Positions 33,617-36,099 of a DNA stretch of 36,099 nucleotides are shown one piece after another (position 1 is the first letter of the stretch; the number at the start of each line of letters is the position of its first letter). The stretch spans positions 1 through 36,099 of the forward strand of contig CACYRM010000008.1 in the NCBI GenBank assembly GCA_902776845.1, given 5' to 3'. The notes beneath the pieces are model-generated. The model worked only from the letters and a program-made list of their open reading frames with translations, was not told the origin of the DNA and ran no database searches. The stretch comes from Oscillospiraceae bacterium. GTDB lineage: Bacteria; Bacillota; Clostridia; Saccharofermentanales; Saccharofermentanaceae. The position numbers and the translations under genes are program-made.

Positions 33617-34738
33617 TCAACCGACCTCATACGGTTTGGGATCAGCTTTTGTATATCTGATTATCTCTTCCATCCTCGGACGGTCGAGATACGCGACGAG
33701 AGAATATGCTTTCCCCGCCTTACCTGCACGCGCAGTCCTTCCGATCCTGTGAAGATAGAGTTCATTCTCTTTGGGAATATCGTAATTGAATACCGCTTCT
33801 ATATCATCGACATCGATGCCTCTCGCCACGACATCCGTTGCCACAAGGACATCGAACTTGTCAGCCCTGTAGAGGTCCATTACCTTATTGCGTTCCCTCT
33901 GGCTGCAGTCTCCGTGAAGAATTCTTGCTGAGACTCCGGCAGCTGTAAGCTGCTGGCCGACCTTTGAGGTCTGAACCTTTGTGTTGCAGAATACGATCGT
34001 TTTCCTGAGGTCCTCTTTAGCCATTATCCTTATTATCGTCTTAAGCTTGTCCTTTTCGGGACACTCGACGATGTATTCGTCAATATCAGGATGATCCTCA
34101 GCCTTCGGCATGACATCGATCTCGGCACTGCCGGACATGAATTCCCATGTGATATTCTGGATCTCTCTGGGCATAGTGGCGGAGAATAATGCTATCTGCT
34201 TATCTTTGGGCGTTAACGCCATTATCTTTCTTATATCATTGATGAAGCCCATCTTGAGCATCTCATCGGCCTCATCCAGGACAAGTGTGTATATATTGGA
34301 GATATCCACCATTTTCCGTTGGGTCATATCGATAAGACGGCCCGGAGTCGCAACGATCACCTGGGGATTCTTTTGAATCTTTTCAGCCTGGAGACGCATG
34401 CTCTGGCCGCCGATAAGCGCGGCGATCCTGAACCCTTTTATATACTTCGCAAGACCTTTAAGCTCTGATGTAATCTGAAGGGCCAGTTCTCTTGTCGGAC
34501 AGAGGATGAGCGCCTGAACGAACTTTGAATCCATGTTAAGGTATTCGAGGATCGGTATACCGAATGCGAAAGTCTTGCCTGTACCGGTCGGAGCCTTGGC
34601 GATCACGCTGATATTATCCATCAGGAGCGGAATCGCTTTCTGCTGGATCGTCGTAGGACGTTTAACGCCCATCTTCTTTAAGGCACCCATAACCTCAGGG
34701 GACAGGTCAAGATCTGAAAATGTCTTCTCTTCGCTCAT
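33617..34738 (-). CDS. DEAD-box ATP-dependent RNA helicase, short form
   Basis: A 373-residue two-domain helicase with all canonical motifs: Q motif region (TTIQQKAI), I (APTGTGKT), Ia (PTRELA), Ib (TPGRLID), II (DEAD), III (SAT), IV (IVFCNT), V (ATDVVARGID) and VI (HRIGRTARAG). It stops soon after motif VI and lacks the basic or RNA-binding C-terminal extension of CshA, DeaD or DbpA. It is therefore a minimal core enzyme, perhaps relying on partner proteins. The ribosome binding site is weak. A TATAGT element about 36 nt upstream may be the -10, but its -35 is poor. Confidence 0.94.
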   Translation of the reverse strand: MSEEKTFSDLDLSPEVMGALKKMGVKRPTTIQQKAIPLLMDNISVIAKAPTGTGKTFAFGIPILEYLNMDSKFVQALILCPTRELALQITSELKGLAKYIKGFRIAALIGGQSMRLQAEKIQKNPQVIVATPGRLIDMTQRKMVDISNIYTLVLDEADEMLKMGFINDIRKIMALTPKDKQIALFSATMPREIQNITWEFMSGSAEIDVMPKAEDHPDIDEYIVECPEKDKLKTIIRIMAKEDLRKTIVFCNTKVQTSKVGQQLTAAGVSARILHGDCSQRERNKVMDLYRADKFDVLVATDVVARGIDVDDIEAVFNYDIPKENELYLHRIGRTARAGKAGKAYSLVAYLDRPRMEEIIRYTKADPKPYEVG

Positions 34739-34862
34739 TCACACATAACTCATTTCAGTATTTCCCGCAAACTATAACACAGATAAGCACATAAAGATAT
34801 TACCGCTCTGATTATCATCATGGATATTGTATCTGTCAGGAAGATAACGTCATTTATTAATT

Positions 34863-34890
34863 TTGTCATATAATTAAGTATCAGTATTAT
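34863..34890 (+). promoter_or_regulatory. Promoter of deoB
   Basis: TTGTCA (34863-34868), a 16-nt spacer and TATTAT (34885-34890), followed by a leader of about 25 nt with AGAGG before the ATG. The rest of the 184-bp spacer between the helicase and deoB is AT-rich with nothing else recognised. Confidence 0.6.
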
Positions 34891-34922
34891 TCTTTTCAAT
34901 CAGTATTTAAGAGGTTCTTTAT

Positions 34923-36099
34923 ATGGCAAAACGTGTTTTTCTGATCGTGCTTGACAGTTTCGGTATAGGCGGCGCTCCGGATGCTTCGGAATTCAGTGAT
35001 GAAGGCAGCAACACTTTAGCGGCAGTTCTGTCCTTTTCGAACGAGCCGTATCCGAATCTCTCGAAAATGGGACTCCTGGCAATAGACGGAGAAGATGATA
35101 AAAGGATCATTGACTACAAAAACGCTCAGGAATCTATCCCCTCACCGGCCGGCTCCTACGCAAGAGTAAGGGAAATATCCGCAGGAAAAGATTCCACTAT
35201 AGGACATTGGGAGATAGCAGGCATTATCTCCGACAGACCGCAGCCGACATATCCTGACGGATTCCCGGATGAGATCATTGAAGAACTCAGCAAAGCTACG
35301 GGAAGAGGTTTCCTGTGCAACAGGCCCTACAGCGGAACTGATGTTATCAGGGACTACGGCGAGGAACACATGAAGACCGGCAGTCTCATAATCTACACCT
35401 CTGCAGACAGCGTTCTTCAGATCGCCGCGCATGAAGATATCGTTCCTCTCGAAGAACTCTATGATATCTGCAAAAAGGCCAGGGAGATCATGAGCGGCGA
35501 AAATGCCGTCGGCCGCGTCATCGCGAGACCCTTTACGGGAGAACCCGGCAGCTTCACAAGAACTGCAAACCGCCACGACTTCTCGCTCTCAGCCCCGTCT
35601 TCCACGATGCTCGACCTTCTCAAAGCCGAGGGATATGACGTCATCTCAATAGGAAAGATATACGATCTGTTTGCGGGAAGAGGTCTTACGGAATCCAATC
35701 CCACCAAGAGCAATACCGACGGCATCAACAGGACCATTGAGATGATGGACCGTGACTTTAACGGTCTCTGCTTCACAAATCTTGTGGACTTTGACATGAA
35801 GTACGGTCACCGCAACGATACAGAGGGTTATGCGAAAGCCATGCATGAATTTGATGATGCGCTGGGCGTTATACTAAGCAGGCTCAGAGAGGACGATCTG
35901 CTGATAATCACCGCCGATCACGGCTGCGATCCCTCCACTCCGTCAACTGATCATTCAAGAGAATGCATCCCGCTGCTGATCTACGGAGACGGATACAGAA
36001 CACCCCGCAATCTCGGGGAGCTGACGGGCTTCAACAATATTTCCTGCATTGTTCTGAATTCACTCATGGGAAGGATCCATAAAAAAGATTTCTGTCCTG
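34923..36099 (+). CDS. deoB: Phosphopentomutase, 3' end cut by the window edge
   Basis: Interconverts (deoxy)ribose 1-phosphate and 5-phosphate in nucleoside salvage. It opens MAKRVFLIVLDSFGIGGAPDA, with metal ligand D11. Further family motifs are IGHWEIAG, RPYSGTDVI, a second metal-site region NLVDFDMKYGHRND and ITADHGCDPSTPSTDHSRE. The frame is open for 392 codons to the window end. Family length is about 390-410, so only a few residues are missing. The position of the phosphorylated Thr (KDT in well-studied enzymes) is Ser91 here (KDSTIGHWE). AGAGG supports the start. Confidence 0.95.
   Translation, partial: MAKRVFLIVLDSFGIGGAPDASEFSDEGSNTLAAVLSFSNEPYPNLSKMGLLAIDGEDDKRIIDYKNAQESIPSPAGSYARVREISAGKDSTIGHWEIAGIISDRPQPTYPDGFPDEIIEELSKATGRGFLCNRPYSGTDVIRDYGEEHMKTGSLIIYTSADSVLQIAAHEDIVPLEELYDICKKAREIMSGENAVGRVIARPFTGEPGSFTRTANRHDFSLSAPSSTMLDLLKAEGYDVISIGKIYDLFAGRGLTESNPTKSNTDGINRTIEMMDRDFNGLCFTNLVDFDMKYGHRNDTEGYAKAMHEFDDALGVILSRLREDDLLIITADHGCDPSTPSTDHSRECIPLLIYGDGYRTPRNLGELTGFNNISCIVLNSLMGRIHKKDFCP

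Overview
The window looks like chromosome of a Gram-positive anaerobe of class Clostridia (Bacillota). Ribosome binding sites are strong AGGAGG-type. The gene set includes HPr kinase/phosphorylase, WhiA and RapZ in a Firmicutes-type cluster, a zinc-type (Cys4) adenylate kinase, an acetyl-type MetA, lipoproteins with Thr/Pro linkers, and a cellobiose/cellodextrin phosphorylase pair typical of plant-fibre fermenters. I cannot place the genus. No tRNA, rRNA, CRISPR array, insertion sequence or phage gene was seen, and the leftward genes are tightly packed.

Left part, minus strand (1-5029): a piece of the ribosomal-protein region read right to left, secY-adk-map-infA, then two unrecognised genes, then rpmJ and the start of rpsM. 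This region departs from the usual order in three ways. secY follows alr rather than rplO. Two genes of unknown function with their own promoter and terminator signals separate infA from rpmJ. A 219-nt potentially structured spacer lies between rpmJ and rpsM.

5055-9860, minus strand: a compact operon of a membrane protein, a uridine-kinase-like P-loop kinase, metA, nnrD and alr. 9885-12265: a membrane-anchored beta-propeller protein and a small companion, with their own promoter and terminator.

12322-21567, minus strand: cellobiose phosphorylase, cellodextrin phosphorylase, hprK, murB, rapZ and whiA. No terminator is visible between the sugar phosphorylases and hprK, so the genes for phosphorolytic cellodextrin use may be read through into the regulator of carbon catabolite repression. 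Upstream are an orphan sugar-type solute-binding lipoprotein with a perfect 20-bp palindrome at its predicted transcription start, a Thr/Pro-rich lipoprotein, and an isolated, divergent CbiG-like protein.

25672-28471: a D-2-hydroxyacid dehydrogenase (plus strand), then a polytopic membrane protein and a tRNA-dihydrouridine synthase (minus strand).

28583-33613, plus strand: the most unusual part. A COG0523 (CobW-type) GTPase domain is joined to a YcgQ-like C-terminal domain. It is followed by a second COG0523 GTPase carrying about 100 residues of almost pure His/Asp/Glu. Next come trkA (4 nt downstream) and trkH (ATGA overlap). This reads as one operon linking metal handling with potassium uptake, preceded by an inverted repeat that could be a metalloregulator site. 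The window ends with a convergent DEAD-box helicase and the nearly complete phosphopentomutase gene deoB, which runs off the right edge.
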